13,882 nt of DNA from DASRVA01 sp035550715. GTDB taxonomy: Bacteria > Gemmatimonadota > Gemmatimonadetes > JACCXV01 > JAHWKZ01. This document shows positions 1-7,533 of this stretch, in pieces. Location: contig DASZOP010000016.1 of NCBI GenBank assembly GCA_035550715.1, positions 1 through 13,882 of the forward strand. Direction: 5' to 3'. Position 1 is the stretch's first letter. Each line of letters starts with the position of its first letter. A program made the translations under genes and the position numbers. Below the pieces are notes generated by a model. The model saw only the letters and a list, made by a program, of their open reading frames with translations. It ran no database searches and had not been told where the DNA came from.

Positions 1-371
1 CCGTCCAGGCGGTGGGATGCGCCCCGATCGTCCGCGCCTTCGAGGCCGGCCTCGACCACGCCGCGCCGGTCGCCGACCCGCGCACGGTGGCGAGCGGGCT
101 TCGCGTGCCCTCGGCGGTCGGCGACTTCCTCATGCTCGACATCATCCGCCGCTCGGGCGGGACGGCCGTGGCCGTGACCGACGACGAGCTCTTGGAAGGC
201 GCCCGCCGGCTGGCCCGCGAGGAGGGAATCCTGGCCGGACCGGAAGCCGGCGCCGCGGTCGCCGCCCTGCCAGGACTTCTCGAGCGGGAGGTGGTCGTCC
301 GTGACGACCGGATCGTCCTCTTCGTCACGGGCCACGGCCTCAAGTACCCGGTGCTCGGCGGGGCCGCTTAG
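1..371 (+). CDS. thrC: threonine synthase, C-terminal part (5' end outside window)
   Basis: PLP-dependent enzyme that converts O-phosphohomoserine to threonine and phosphate, the last step of threonine synthesis in the cytoplasm. The reading frame is already open at base 3, and the first visible residues VQAVGCAPIVRAFEAG match the conserved threonine-synthase segment (usually VQAEGCAPI.RAF). Later come the substrate/PLP-domain stretch SGLRVPSAVGD, the EEGILAGPEAGAAVAAL block that closes the fold, and the terminal VLFVTGHGLKYP (family usual TG.GLKYP). About 122 residues are visible; roughly two thirds of the protein lies upstream. It ends at TAG 369-371, ten bases before the preferred start of larC, so the two are probably co-transcribed. 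The GTG at 12 is an internal valine, not a start. The family call is solid; the distinction from other fold-type II PLP enzymes rests on the threonine-synthase-specific tail. Confidence 0.87.
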   Translation, partial: VQAVGCAPIVRAFEAGLDHAAPVADPRTVASGLRVPSAVGDFLMLDIIRRSGGTAVAVTDDELLEGARRLAREEGILAGPEAGAAVAALPGLLEREVVVRDDRIVLFVTGHGLKYPVLGGAA

Positions 372-381
372 CTTGAAACCC

Positions 382-1551
382 GTGAAGGTCGGCTACCTCG
401 ACATGTTCTCGGGCGTCAGCGGCGACATGCTGCTCGGGGCCTGCCTGGACGCCGGCGTTCCGCTCGCCGAGCTCGAGGCGGCATTGGCCCCTCTCGCCCT
501 GGAAGGGGTCCGGCTGGACGCCGAGCGGATCGAGCGTCACGGGATCGCCGCGACCCGCTGCGTCGTTCAGGTCCCGGACTCGGCCGAGTCGCGGCATCTC
601 CCCGAGATCCTGGATCGGATCGGAGACGCGGGGCTCCCGGATCGGACGGCCGAGCGGGCGACCGCCGTCTTCCGCCGGCTGGCCGCCGCCGAGGCCGCCG
701 TCCACGGGGTCACGCCCGAAGAGGTCCACTTCCACGAGGTCGGCGCGCTGGACGCGATCGTCGACGTGGTCGGCGGCGTCTGGTGCCTGGACCGTCTCGG
801 CCTCGAGCGACTCCACGCCTCTCGCTTCACGCTCGGGCATGGATGGGTCGACGCCGCGCACGGCCGGATCCCCATCCCGCCCCCGGCCGTGCTCGAGCTC
901 GTTCGCGGATGGGAGGTCGAGGACGGGGACGTCGAGGTGGAGCTGACGACGCCGACCGGGGCGGCCATCGTGACGACGCTCGCCTCCGGACGCGGGATGC
1001 CCCCGTCCTTCGTCCCCGACGCGACGGCCTATGGCGGTGGCACGCGCGAGCTGCCGGACCGGCCGAACCTGCTCCGGCTCGTGATCGGCACGGTCGAGGA
1101 TGGCGCGGCGGAGGGGCTGGCGGTCGTCGAGACCGACCTGGACGACCTTTCACCCCAGCTCTTCGAGCCGCTGGCGGAGGGGCTCTACCGGGCCGGAGCG
1201 CGGGAGGTCCACTGGACGGCGGTTCAGATGAAGAAGCAGCGCCCCGGCACGACCGTCCGGATCGTGGCCCCGGTGGATCGCGTGCCCGCCGTCGGCACCG
1301 TCCTCTTCCGGGAAACGACCACGCTCGGATATCGCTGGTGGCCGGTCCGGCGGGAGATCCTGGCCCGGGAGTCGGGGACGGCGCGCACGCGCTGGGGAGA
1401 CGTCCAGGTGAAGCGGATCCGGCGGCCGGACGGCAAGGTGGAGCTTCGGCCCGAGTACGAGGCGTGCCGCCGGATCGCGGCGCAGACCGGCCTGCCGGTC
1501 CGGGAGGTCATGGCGGCGATCGCGGCCGACCTCGGCCCCCCGGCGGAATGA
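382..1551 (+). CDS. larC: LarC, nickel insertase for the nickel-pincer nucleotide cofactor
   Basis: LarC is a CTP-dependent cyclometallase that inserts nickel into the pincer nucleotide made by LarB and LarE, giving the cofactor of lactate racemase and other LarA-family enzymes. From GTG 382 the protein is 389 residues. It has the family start KVGYLDMFSGVSGDM (2-16), the HFHEVGALDAIVDVVG block (116-130), AHGRIPIPPPAVLEL (159-173), TTPTGAAIV (189-197), ETDLDDLSPQLFEPL (250-264) and MKKQRPGTTVRIV (283-295). The last two blocks belong to the C-terminal LarC2 half. In Lactobacillus plantarum that half is reached by programmed frameshifting, whereas here both halves are in one frame. GTG 382 puts the protein start at the usual family position; TTG 373 in frame, with GGCGGGG about nine bases upstream, is a real alternative. 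The usual His-rich insert seems absent. No larA, larB or larE is in the window. Confidence 0.9.
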   Translation: MKVGYLDMFSGVSGDMLLGACLDAGVPLAELEAALAPLALEGVRLDAERIERHGIAATRCVVQVPDSAESRHLPEILDRIGDAGLPDRTAERATAVFRRLAAAEAAVHGVTPEEVHFHEVGALDAIVDVVGGVWCLDRLGLERLHASRFTLGHGWVDAAHGRIPIPPPAVLELVRGWEVEDGDVEVELTTPTGAAIVTTLASGRGMPPSFVPDATAYGGGTRELPDRPNLLRLVIGTVEDGAAEGLAVVETDLDDLSPQLFEPLAEGLYRAGAREVHWTAVQMKKQRPGTTVRIVAPVDRVPAVGTVLFRETTTLGYRWWPVRREILARESGTARTRWGDVQVKRIRRPDGKVELRPEYEACRRIAAQTGLPVREVMAAIAADLGPPAE

Positions 1552-1557
1552 CCGGGC

Positions 1558-1587
1558 TGGAACCGACTCCGGAGCGGGCGGTATAAT
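1558..1587 (+). promoter_or_regulatory. probable sigma-70-type promoter of the TPR gene
   Basis: A perfect TATAAT lies at 1582-1587 in an otherwise GC-rich stretch, just after larC ends. The -35 region is weak: TGGAAC at 1558-1563 with an 18-base spacer is the best fit. Transcription would start near 1594, giving a leader of about 37 bases that ends in a good Shine-Dalgarno sequence (TGGAGG, 1619-1624, six bases before the ATG). Confidence 0.6.
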
Positions 1588-1630
1588 CTGGCGTCATTTT
1601 CGCAGCTCATCCTACGTCTGGAGGACATTC

Positions 1631-2965
1631 ATGAAGCGTTTGCTGCTCGCCGCGGCGCTGGTCCTGCTCGGGGCCGATCTGACCTACGGTCAGACGTGTC
1701 AGGCCTTCGTGAACGGAGCGAAGGCCCGCATCTCGAAGAACAAGTGGGACGACGCCAACAAGGTCCTGGGCGAGAACGCCGGCGATTGTGCCGACAACGC
1801 CGAGTTCCGGTACCTGTACGGCATCACACTGGCCCGGGTATCGCCCGACTCGACGCCCAAGGCGCTGGGTGAGCTCTCCGAGGCGGACAGCCTGAACGGC
1901 AATCCGGGCGCCGAGGACGAGCTGCAGGCCAACATCGACCAGGCCTTCCGGGCGCTCTGGGGCCCGATGGTGAACGACGGCGTTCGGCTGCTCTCGGAAG
2001 GGGACGTGGAGGGTGCCCATGCGAAGCTGACGGCGGCGGTCGAGATCCGACCCGAAGGCAAGGAGGGTCGGCTCGGATTGGGAGCCGTCCACCAGGCTCG
2101 CAAGGAGTACGACCTCGCCATCGAGCAGTACAACAAGGCGCTCGAGATCGATCCGGCCTACAAGCAGGCGCTGATCCGCCTCGGGCAGACGTACCAGCTC
2201 AAGGCCGAGGAGGCCGCCGCCGCCGGGAACTCCGCACAGGCGGAGCAGGTCGCCGGCCAGGCCGCCGGAGTGTACGAGAACTATCTGGCGACCAACCCCG
2301 AGGACATCGAGGTGAAGATCCAGCTCGCCGGGCTGCATGCGACCCTGGGCAACATGGAGAAGGCCGAGCCCATCATCCGGGAGATCATGGCCTCGGACAG
2401 CGTGGACGTGGACGTCTTCACGGACTTCGGCTTCCGGCTGGCCAATGCCCAGCAGCTCGACCTGGCCGAGCAGCTCCTGTCGAGCGCGGTGGCGATGAGC
2501 GATTCGATGGCCGCCGAGCCGCTCCAGTACCTGGCGTTCGTCAAGATCCAGAAGGAAGACCTGGAGGGCGCCAAGGCCGTCCTCAGCAAGCAGCTCGAGC
2601 TCGAGCCCGACAACCCCGAGGCCTGGGAATACCTGGGGTATGTCCGCCGCGACCTGGGCGACACCGAAGGGGCGCAGGAGGCGTTCGGAACGGCGGAGGC
2701 GATCCCGCTCCAGCTCGAGGGCATGCGGATGAACCAGAATGCCGATCGGACCTGGCAGATCGAGGCGACGTTCTCGAACCGCACCGAGCAGCCCGTCCAG
2801 AACCTGAAGATCAAGTTCGTCCTCGTGTCGGGGGACGGGCAGATCCTGGAGACGAAGGAGGCGGAGCTGGCCGGCCAGCCTCTGGCCGCGGGTCAGGCCG
2901 AGAACGTGACGGTGGAGTTCGCGAGCCAGGCGGACAATCCGCGGGTCCGCTACGATATCCTGTAG
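1631..2965 (+). CDS. exported TPR protein with C-terminal FxLYD-like domain
   Basis: A 444-residue protein of unknown specific function. Residues 1-20 form a Sec signal peptide: MKR, then a leucine/alanine-rich core, with likely cleavage after TYG before Gln21. There is no lipobox, so a soluble periplasmic protein is expected. Cys23 and Cys53 could form a disulphide. TPR-type helical repeats follow; the clearest runs from about 145 to 190 (GLGAVHQARKEYDLAIEQYNKALEIDP) and another from about 295 to 355 (LEPDNPEAWEYLGYVRRDLGDTEGAQEAF). Residues 375-444 look like a beta-sandwich of the FxLYD type (ATFSNRTEQPVQNLKIKFVLV, then PLAAGQAENVTVEF). Such domains are known from exported proteins; TPRs scaffold protein contacts. 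ATG 1631 is fixed by the adjacent TGGAGG and by the signal peptide. The strong -10 and good ribosome binding site suggest high expression (inference). The gene has its own promoter and is followed by a hairpin, so it is probably monocistronic. Confidence 0.85.
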   Translation: MKRLLLAAALVLLGADLTYGQTCQAFVNGAKARISKNKWDDANKVLGENAGDCADNAEFRYLYGITLARVSPDSTPKALGELSEADSLNGNPGAEDELQANIDQAFRALWGPMVNDGVRLLSEGDVEGAHAKLTAAVEIRPEGKEGRLGLGAVHQARKEYDLAIEQYNKALEIDPAYKQALIRLGQTYQLKAEEAAAAGNSAQAEQVAGQAAGVYENYLATNPEDIEVKIQLAGLHATLGNMEKAEPIIREIMASDSVDVDVFTDFGFRLANAQQLDLAEQLLSSAVAMSDSMAAEPLQYLAFVKIQKEDLEGAKAVLSKQLELEPDNPEAWEYLGYVRRDLGDTEGAQEAFGTAEAIPLQLEGMRMNQNADRTWQIEATFSNRTEQPVQNLKIKFVLVSGDGQILETKEAELAGQPLAAGQAENVTVEFASQADNPRVRYDIL

Positions 2966-3008
2966 GCACGTTCCGAGTGCCCGCAGCACCAACGGAAGTC
3001 GACACCGG

Positions 3009-3032
3009 CGGCGGGCTCGCGAGGGCCCGCCG
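3009..3032 (+). terminator. GC-rich hairpin with GCGA tetraloop, possible terminator
   Basis: Ten base pairs (3009-3018 with 3023-3032, including one T-G wobble) close a GCGA loop at 3019-3022, a GNRA-type tetraloop. It sits 43 bases after the TPR stop codon and before the tRNA promoter, where a terminator is expected. The downstream T tract is poor (only GTTT near 3039-3042), so termination is not certain; it could instead stabilise the mRNA 3' end. A smaller hairpin, GGCAC/GTGCC at 2965-2981, lies directly on the stop codon. Confidence 0.45.
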
Positions 3033-3050
3033 TCCGGCGTTTCGAGGCGT

Positions 3051-3079
3051 TTGACGGTCCTCAGGCTCCCGGATAGACT
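3051..3079 (+). promoter_or_regulatory. promoter of tRNA-Gly
   Basis: TTGACG (3051-3056), a 17-base spacer and TAGACT (3074-3079) form a good housekeeping-type promoter. Predicted transcription start is near 3086, about 12 bases before the mature tRNA 5' end. A very similar arrangement with the same -10 hexamer precedes the AI-2E/der operon at 4160-4189. Confidence 0.65.
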
Positions 3080-3097
3080 ACCGATATCACCGCGCGA

Positions 3098-3172
<75 letters not shown>

Positions 3173-3209
3173 TTTTCTCTTCGAGTCCTCGCCTCCGGGA
3201 GCCGGAGCC

Positions 3210-4163
3210 GTGACGCCACCCACCCGAATCACCGGTCTCCATCACGTCACCGCGATCGCCGGGCCGGCCGTCGAGAACCTGGAGTTCTACACCTCCACGC
3301 TGGGCCTCCGGCTGGTCAAGAAGTCCGTCAACCAGGACGATCCCGGGACGTATCATCTCTTCTATGCCGATGCCGAGGGGACGCCCGGCACGGACGTCAC
3401 GTTCTTCCCCTGGGACATGATGGCGCCCGGACGGAAGGGAACCGGGCTCACGGTCGAGCTCGCGCTCGCGATCCCGGCGGGGAGCCTGGAGTTCTGGCGC
3501 GCCCGACTGGCCGAGCTGGGGGTGAACCCCGGGGAGCCGGAGGAGCGGTTCGGGGAGAGGGCCCTCCCCCTCACCGACCCCCACGGTCTCGAGCTGGCGC
3601 TCGTCGAGACCGGCAACCCACGGGTGTTCGCCCCATGGGAGAAGAGCCCCGTCTCGGCCCACCTCCAGATCCAGGGACTGCACGCGGTCCGTCTCCTGGA
3701 GTCGGACCGGGCGGCCACCGAGGCGTTCCTGACGGATGTCCTGGGGTTCGATCGGGTCGGCGAGGAGTCGGGCTGGCTCCGCCTGGGGGTGGGAGGCGGG
3801 GGATCGGGGCGGCTCCTCGAGCTCAAGGAGCGACCGGGCGTCCGGCGTGGCGCCTGGGGACGGGGGAGCGTCCACCACGTCGCCTGGCGGGTTCCGGACG
3901 AGACGATCCAGCGCGAGGTCCAGAGTCGGGTCGCCGAATCGGGACTTCGCCCGACCCCGGTCATCGACCGATTCTGGTTCCGCTCGGTGTACTTCCGGGA
4001 GCCGGGGGGCGCCCTGTTCGAGATCGCGACCGACGGACCCGGCTTCGCGGTGGACGAGGACCCCGCCGCGCTCGGCGAGCGGCTGGTCCTGCCGCCCTGG
4101 CTCGAGTCCCAGCGGGAGCGGATCGAGGCCGTCCTGCCCGCCCTCGAGCCCGCGCGCGCTTGA
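3210..4163 (+). CDS. VOC-family ring-cleaving dioxygenase (MhqO/LinE type)
   Basis: A 317-residue protein with two vicinal-oxygen-chelate modules (about 5-135 and 153-280). Family members are Fe(II)-dependent extradiol dioxygenases that open hydroquinone- or catechol-like rings; Bacillus MhqO acts in quinone resistance and LinE in chlorohydroquinone degradation. Family marks are GLHHVTAIAG at 9-18, LGLRLVKKSVNQDDPGTYHLFYAD at 31-54 and the C-terminal LPPWLESQRERIEAVLPAL at 294-312. Likely metal ligands are a histidine at 11-12, a histidine at 222-223 (SVHHVAWRV) and Glu271 (GGALFEIATDGPGF). GTG 3210 is chosen because the family N-terminus begins right there and GGGAG lies eight bases upstream (3197-3201). 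That site falls inside a small hairpin, 3193-3207. The gene lies 37 bases after the tRNA with no evident separate promoter. True substrate unknown; no other aromatic-degradation gene is nearby, so detoxification is as likely as catabolism. Confidence 0.85.
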   Translation: MTPPTRITGLHHVTAIAGPAVENLEFYTSTLGLRLVKKSVNQDDPGTYHLFYADAEGTPGTDVTFFPWDMMAPGRKGTGLTVELALAIPAGSLEFWRARLAELGVNPGEPEERFGERALPLTDPHGLELALVETGNPRVFAPWEKSPVSAHLQIQGLHAVRLLESDRAATEAFLTDVLGFDRVGEESGWLRLGVGGGGSGRLLELKERPGVRRGAWGRGSVHHVAWRVPDETIQREVQSRVAESGLRPTPVIDRFWFRSVYFREPGGALFEIATDGPGFAVDEDPAALGERLVLPPWLESQRERIEAVLPALEPARA

Positions 4164-4189
4164 CAGGAGTCGCCGCGCGGACCTAGACT
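4160..4189 (+). promoter_or_regulatory. promoter of the AI-2E/der/plsY/gpsA operon
   Basis: A perfect TTGACA at 4160-4165 overlaps the stop codon (TGA 4161-4163) of the dioxygenase gene. After an 18-base spacer comes TAGACT at 4184-4189, the same -10 hexamer as the tRNA-Gly promoter. Expected transcription start is near 4196. It precedes five tightly packed genes that show no other clear promoter between them. Confidence 0.62.
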
Positions 4190-4195
4190 CGCATC

Positions 4196-4283
4196 TCACG
4201 TGCGACATCAGATAGGCCACCGTATCCGATTCAGAAAATAGATCTTAGGCGATCAGGACCGGGGCTCCCGACGGCAGGTCACC
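4196..4283 (+). other. untranslated leader of the der operon, partly AT-rich
   Basis: About 88 untranslated bases are expected between the predicted transcription start and GTG 4284. The stretch 4229-4247 is clearly AT-rich against a GC-rich background. GACC (4257-4260) could pair with GGTC (4277-4280), burying the weak Shine-Dalgarno AGGT (4276-4279). A short GGG/CCC pairing lies between them. I recognise no known riboswitch or attenuator here and see no small ORF with a good start. Confidence 0.3.
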
Positions 4284-5531
4284 GTGAGCGAGCGGCGCAT
4301 CTTTCTCCTCCTGGTCTGGGCACTCTTGCTGGGCGTCTTCCTGTGGTCGGTGCGGCCGATCCTCACCCCGCTCGTCCTCTTCCTGGCCCTGGTCTATCTC
4401 CTGACCCCGTACTTCGGCACCGACATGTACCGGCGCATGGTGGTGACGCTCGGGGTCCTCACCTTCCTCTGGCTCCTCCACGTGGCGGGATCCTTCCTGG
4501 CGCCGTTCGTGCTGGCTCTGGTCCTGGCCTATGTCGCCGACCCGTTCGTCGATCGCCTGCAACGGAGGGGGGTGAAACGGGGGTACGGGGCGGGACTGGT
4601 CCTCCTGATCGCGGGCCTTGTCGTCGTGCTGTCGCTGGTCCTCATCGTGCCGCTCGTGGTCGAACAGGCCACCCGTTTCGGTCAGGACCTCCCACGGATG
4701 ATCGTGGACGTCCAGGTCTGGTACCGGGACCAGATCGCGCGCCTCGCTACGAGCGAGCTTCCGCTTCTCCGGGACATCCCGTTCGAGCGCGCGCTCGAGG
4801 TGGATACCGACGACGTCCAGACCTATCTCACCGATCGGATCCGGGAGCTCCGCCTCGGATGGGAAGAGGCCATGGGGGTTGGCCGCGGCCTTCAGATGGC
4901 ATTGACGATCTTGGGCTATGCGATCCTCACCCCCGTCCTCACCTACTACATCCTGCGGGACTTCCCGAACCTGCAGGAGGCGACCGCGCGACTCGTTCCG
5001 CGGGATCATCGCGCGCGGACGCTGGGCTTTCTGTCCCGCTACGACGAGCTCCTCGGCGAGTACCTGCGGGGCCAGCTCCTGGTCGCGACGTTCGTCGGTA
5101 TCGCAACCGGGCTGGGCTTCTGGGTCGTCGGCTTCCCGAACGCGGTCCTCCTGGGCGTGGTGGCGGGGGTCTTCAACATCGTGCCGTACCTGGGGCTCGT
5201 CGTGAGTCTCGTTCCCGCCCTCCTGATCGCGTTTCTGAGCCCGCCCCTCTGGCTTTCGCTCCTCAAGGTGGCGGGTGTCTTCTTCGCCGTGCAGTCGCTC
5301 GACAGCTATCTCCTCTCACCAAGGATCATCGGCTCGCGGGTCGGTCTTCATCCGGTGTGGGTCATGCTCGCGATCATCGCGTTCGGCTCGTTCTTCGGGA
5401 TCGTCGGGCTCCTGGTCGCCATCCCGCTGGCCGTCCTGATCAAGATGCTGATCGGCCGCACGGTCGACCGGTACCGGGCATCGGTCTACTACCAGCACGC
5501 CGATGACGTCCTCGACGAGGAGGTCGCGTGA
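4284..5531 (+). CDS. AI-2E family transporter (PerM/YdiK-type membrane protein)
   Basis: A 415-residue inner-membrane protein. Two hydrophobic helices lie at about 5-22 and 26-45. The family core follows: helices around 52-67 and 68-86 (FLAPFVLALVLAYVADPFVDRLQRRGVKRG), 101-126 ending in VPLVVEQ, a cytoplasmic or amphipathic region 130-200, and helices from 204 to 392. That last part includes the signature GEYLRGQLLVATFVGIATGLGFWVVGFPNAVLLGVVAGVFNIVPYLG-like block (258-304) and SPRIIGSRVGLHPVWVML (345-362). The extra N-terminal pair is slightly unusual. The family is named for TqsA, implicated in autoinducer-2 export, but other members act as Na+/H+ antiporters or are uncharacterised, so the cargo is unknown. 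GTG 4284 follows a weak AGGT. First gene of the operon; its last four bases (GTGA) contain the der start, and AGGAGG for der lies in its coding end (5518-5523). Confidence 0.87.
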   Translation: MSERRIFLLLVWALLLGVFLWSVRPILTPLVLFLALVYLLTPYFGTDMYRRMVVTLGVLTFLWLLHVAGSFLAPFVLALVLAYVADPFVDRLQRRGVKRGYGAGLVLLIAGLVVVLSLVLIVPLVVEQATRFGQDLPRMIVDVQVWYRDQIARLATSELPLLRDIPFERALEVDTDDVQTYLTDRIRELRLGWEEAMGVGRGLQMALTILGYAILTPVLTYYILRDFPNLQEATARLVPRDHRARTLGFLSRYDELLGEYLRGQLLVATFVGIATGLGFWVVGFPNAVLLGVVAGVFNIVPYLGLVVSLVPALLIAFLSPPLWLSLLKVAGVFFAVQSLDSYLLSPRIIGSRVGLHPVWVMLAIIAFGSFFGIVGLLVAIPLAVLIKMLIGRTVDRYRASVYYQHADDVLDEEVA

Positions 5532-6904
5532 GGCTGCCGGTCGTGGCCATCGTGGGCCGCCCGAACGTGGGGAAGTCGACGCTCTTCAACCGCATCCTCG
5601 GGGCGCGGCACGCGATCGTCGACGACCGGCCGGGCGTGACCCGGGACCGGCATGCCGCGGAAGCGGAGTGGGCGGGCCGACGTTTCACGATCGTCGACAC
5701 GGGCGGTCTGGTGCCGGAGTCGCAGGAGGCGCTGGCCCGCTCGGTGAACGCGCAGATCCACGCGGCGATCGAGCAGGCCGACGTGTGCCTGCTGGTCGTC
5801 GACGGCCGGGACGGCGTCACCGCCACCGACCGGGACGTGGCGAGCCTTCTCAGGGAGAGCGGCCGGCCGACCCTGCTGGCCGTGAACAAGGCCGACAACG
5901 TCGAGCAGGCCCGGCGGCTGGTGTGGGAGTTCTTCGAGCTCGGGCTCGGCGATCCGATCCCCGTCTCGGCGCTGGCGGGGACCGGGTCGGGTGACCTCCT
6001 GGACCGCGTCGTGGCGAGACTCCCCGACGTCGCCGAGGAGCCGGCGGACGATCCGGACGCCATCACCGTGGCGGTCGTAGGGAAGCCCAACGTCGGCAAG
6101 TCCTCGTTCCTGAACCGGCTCCTAGGCGAGGAGCGGTTCATCGTCTCGCCGGAGGCGGGGACGACCAGGGACTCCGTGGACACGACGCTCGAATACGGCG
6201 GGCATCGGTTCCGGCTGGTCGACACGGCCGGGATCCGGCGTCACGCGGCTCTCGAGGAAGGACTCGAGTACTACACCTACCTGCGCGCCGTCCGGAGCGT
6301 GGAGCGGGCCCAGATCGTGATCGTCATGCTGGACGCCTCGGAGCCGCTGACCCGTCAGGACATCCGCATCCTGAACCTGGTCGAGACGCGTCGGCGCGGG
6401 ATCGTCGTGTGTGTCAACAAATGGGACCTGATCGAGAAGGACGAGCGGACGGCCGCGGGGTACGAGCGCACCTTCCGCGAGGCCGTGCCGTCGCTCGCGT
6501 TCGCCCCGCTGGTCACGCTGAGCGCGAAGTCCGGGCAGCGGGTCCAGCGCGCTCTGGACGTCGTGGTCGAGGTCTGGAAGGAGTGGGGGAAGCGCGTCCC
6601 GACGCCGGAGCTGAACCGGGTCCTCCACCAGGCGACGGCCCGCGTCCAGCCGCCGCAGTCGAAGGGCAAGCGGACCGGCCGGATCGTCCGGATCCTGTAC
6701 GGCCACCAGGTCGAGACGGGACCGCCGCTCCTCGTCTTCCACTCCAACGAGCCCAAAGCGGTCCCCGAGACCTACCGTCGCTACCTCGAGCGGTCGATCC
6801 GCGCCGCCTTCGGGTTCACCGGTGTGCCGCTCAGGATCCTTTTCCGGGGCGCATCGGCCAAGTCGCGCGCCCGGGCCGAGGCCCCCCGCGAGGCCAACGG
6901 GTGA
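5528..6904 (+). CDS. der: ribosome biogenesis GTPase Der (EngA)
   Basis: A double-GTPase protein needed for late 50S ribosomal subunit assembly. At 458 residues it has the normal family length. First G domain: GRPNVGKS (10-17), DTGG (57-60), NKAD (120-123), SALAG (147-151). Second G domain: GKPNVGKS (185-192), the switch TTRDSVDT (212-219), DTAG (232-235), NKWD (297-300), SAKSG (332-336). The KH-like domain spans about 352-440 and contains RIVRILYGHQVETGPPLLVFHSNEP. All key nucleotide-binding motifs are intact. GTG 5528 overlaps the upstream stop codon as GTGA and has AGGAGG at 5518-5523, so the start is secure and translation is likely coupled. In the sequence NKWD to the end I see no frameshift. 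The next gene, plsY, again starts within its stop codon. Confidence 0.97.
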   Translation: MRLPVVAIVGRPNVGKSTLFNRILGARHAIVDDRPGVTRDRHAAEAEWAGRRFTIVDTGGLVPESQEALARSVNAQIHAAIEQADVCLLVVDGRDGVTATDRDVASLLRESGRPTLLAVNKADNVEQARRLVWEFFELGLGDPIPVSALAGTGSGDLLDRVVARLPDVAEEPADDPDAITVAVVGKPNVGKSSFLNRLLGEERFIVSPEAGTTRDSVDTTLEYGGHRFRLVDTAGIRRHAALEEGLEYYTYLRAVRSVERAQIVIVMLDASEPLTRQDIRILNLVETRRRGIVVCVNKWDLIEKDERTAAGYERTFREAVPSLAFAPLVTLSAKSGQRVQRALDVVVEVWKEWGKRVPTPELNRVLHQATARVQPPQSKGKRTGRIVRILYGHQVETGPPLLVFHSNEPKAVPETYRRYLERSIRAAFGFTGVPLRILFRGASAKSRARAEAPREANG

Positions 6905-7533
6905 CAGCCACCACGGCGCTCATCCTCGCCTACCTGGCGGGGTCGTTCCCGACCGCGTGGCTGGTCGGTCGGGCGAAGGGAGTCGACCTGGGCGCGGTGG
7001 GGAGCGGCAACTACGGCGCCACGAACGTCTTCCGGAATCTGGGATGGGGGCCGGCCCTGGTCGTGGTCGCGGTCGACGTCGCCAAGGGATTCGCCCCGGT
7101 CGAGCTCTTCCCGGGCTGGCTTCCGGCGGCCGGGCTCTCGGAGGTCGCGTACCAGGTCCTGCTCGCGGTCGCGGCCGTCCTCGGACACGTCTTCTCGATC
7201 TTCCTCGGCTTCCGGGGCGGGAAGGGGATCGGCACGGCGGCCGGGGCCTTTCTCGCGCTCGCCCCGGCGGCGCTCCTGGCCGCGGCGACCGCGTGGGGGC
7301 TCGTCGTAGCCTGGCGGCGGATCGTGTCGCTGGCGTCGCTCGCGGGCGCCCTCGTCCTGCTCGTGGCGGTGTGGGCGGTGTACGGCCGGCAGGCGGACTC
7401 GTGGCCGCTCCTCCTGGTCTCGACGCTCCTCGCCGGGTTCGTCTTCTGGACGCATCGCGACAACATCGGCCGGCTCCGGCGTGGCGAGGAGAAGCGGATC
7501 GCGGCCGGCCACGGGAAGAGGAAGGGCGGGTGA
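6901..7533 (+). CDS. plsY: glycerol-3-phosphate acyltransferase PlsY
   Basis: Integral membrane enzyme that transfers an acyl group from acyl-phosphate (made by PlsX) to glycerol-3-phosphate, giving lysophosphatidic acid, the first committed step of phospholipid synthesis in most bacteria. The protein has 210 residues and the three conserved cytosolic loops: GSGNYGATN (34-42), GHVFSIFLGFRGGKGIGTAAG (95-115, phosphate-binding) and HRDNIGRLRRGEEKRI (185-200). Membrane helices lie around 4-24, 50-65, 84-104, 116-136, 141-161 and 168-184. GTG 6901 overlaps the der stop by GTGA; CGAGG at 6889-6893 is a usable ribosome binding site. Substrate for this enzyme is supplied by the next gene, gpsA, whose start overlaps the plsY stop. 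plsX is not in the window. Confidence 0.96.
   Translation: MTATTALILAYLAGSFPTAWLVGRAKGVDLGAVGSGNYGATNVFRNLGWGPALVVVAVDVAKGFAPVELFPGWLPAAGLSEVAYQVLLAVAAVLGHVFSIFLGFRGGKGIGTAAGAFLALAPAALLAAATAWGLVVAWRRIVSLASLAGALVLLVAVWAVYGRQADSWPLLLVSTLLAGFVFWTHRDNIGRLRRGEEKRIAAGHGKRKGG

Noticed and set aside
301..381. LarC start at ATG-like codon 301, inside thrC
   Set aside because: The extra Ser/Thr-rich residues have no LarC similarity and overlap the conserved end of threonine synthase; the family N-terminus begins at 382.
1100..1200. Programmed frameshift in larC, as known in Lactobacillus
   Set aside because: Both LarC halves are read in one uninterrupted frame here, so no frameshift is needed.
4197..4202. 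CACGTG palindrome near the predicted transcription start as an operator
   Set aside because: A lone six-base palindrome with non-symmetric flanks is expected by chance in GC-rich DNA.
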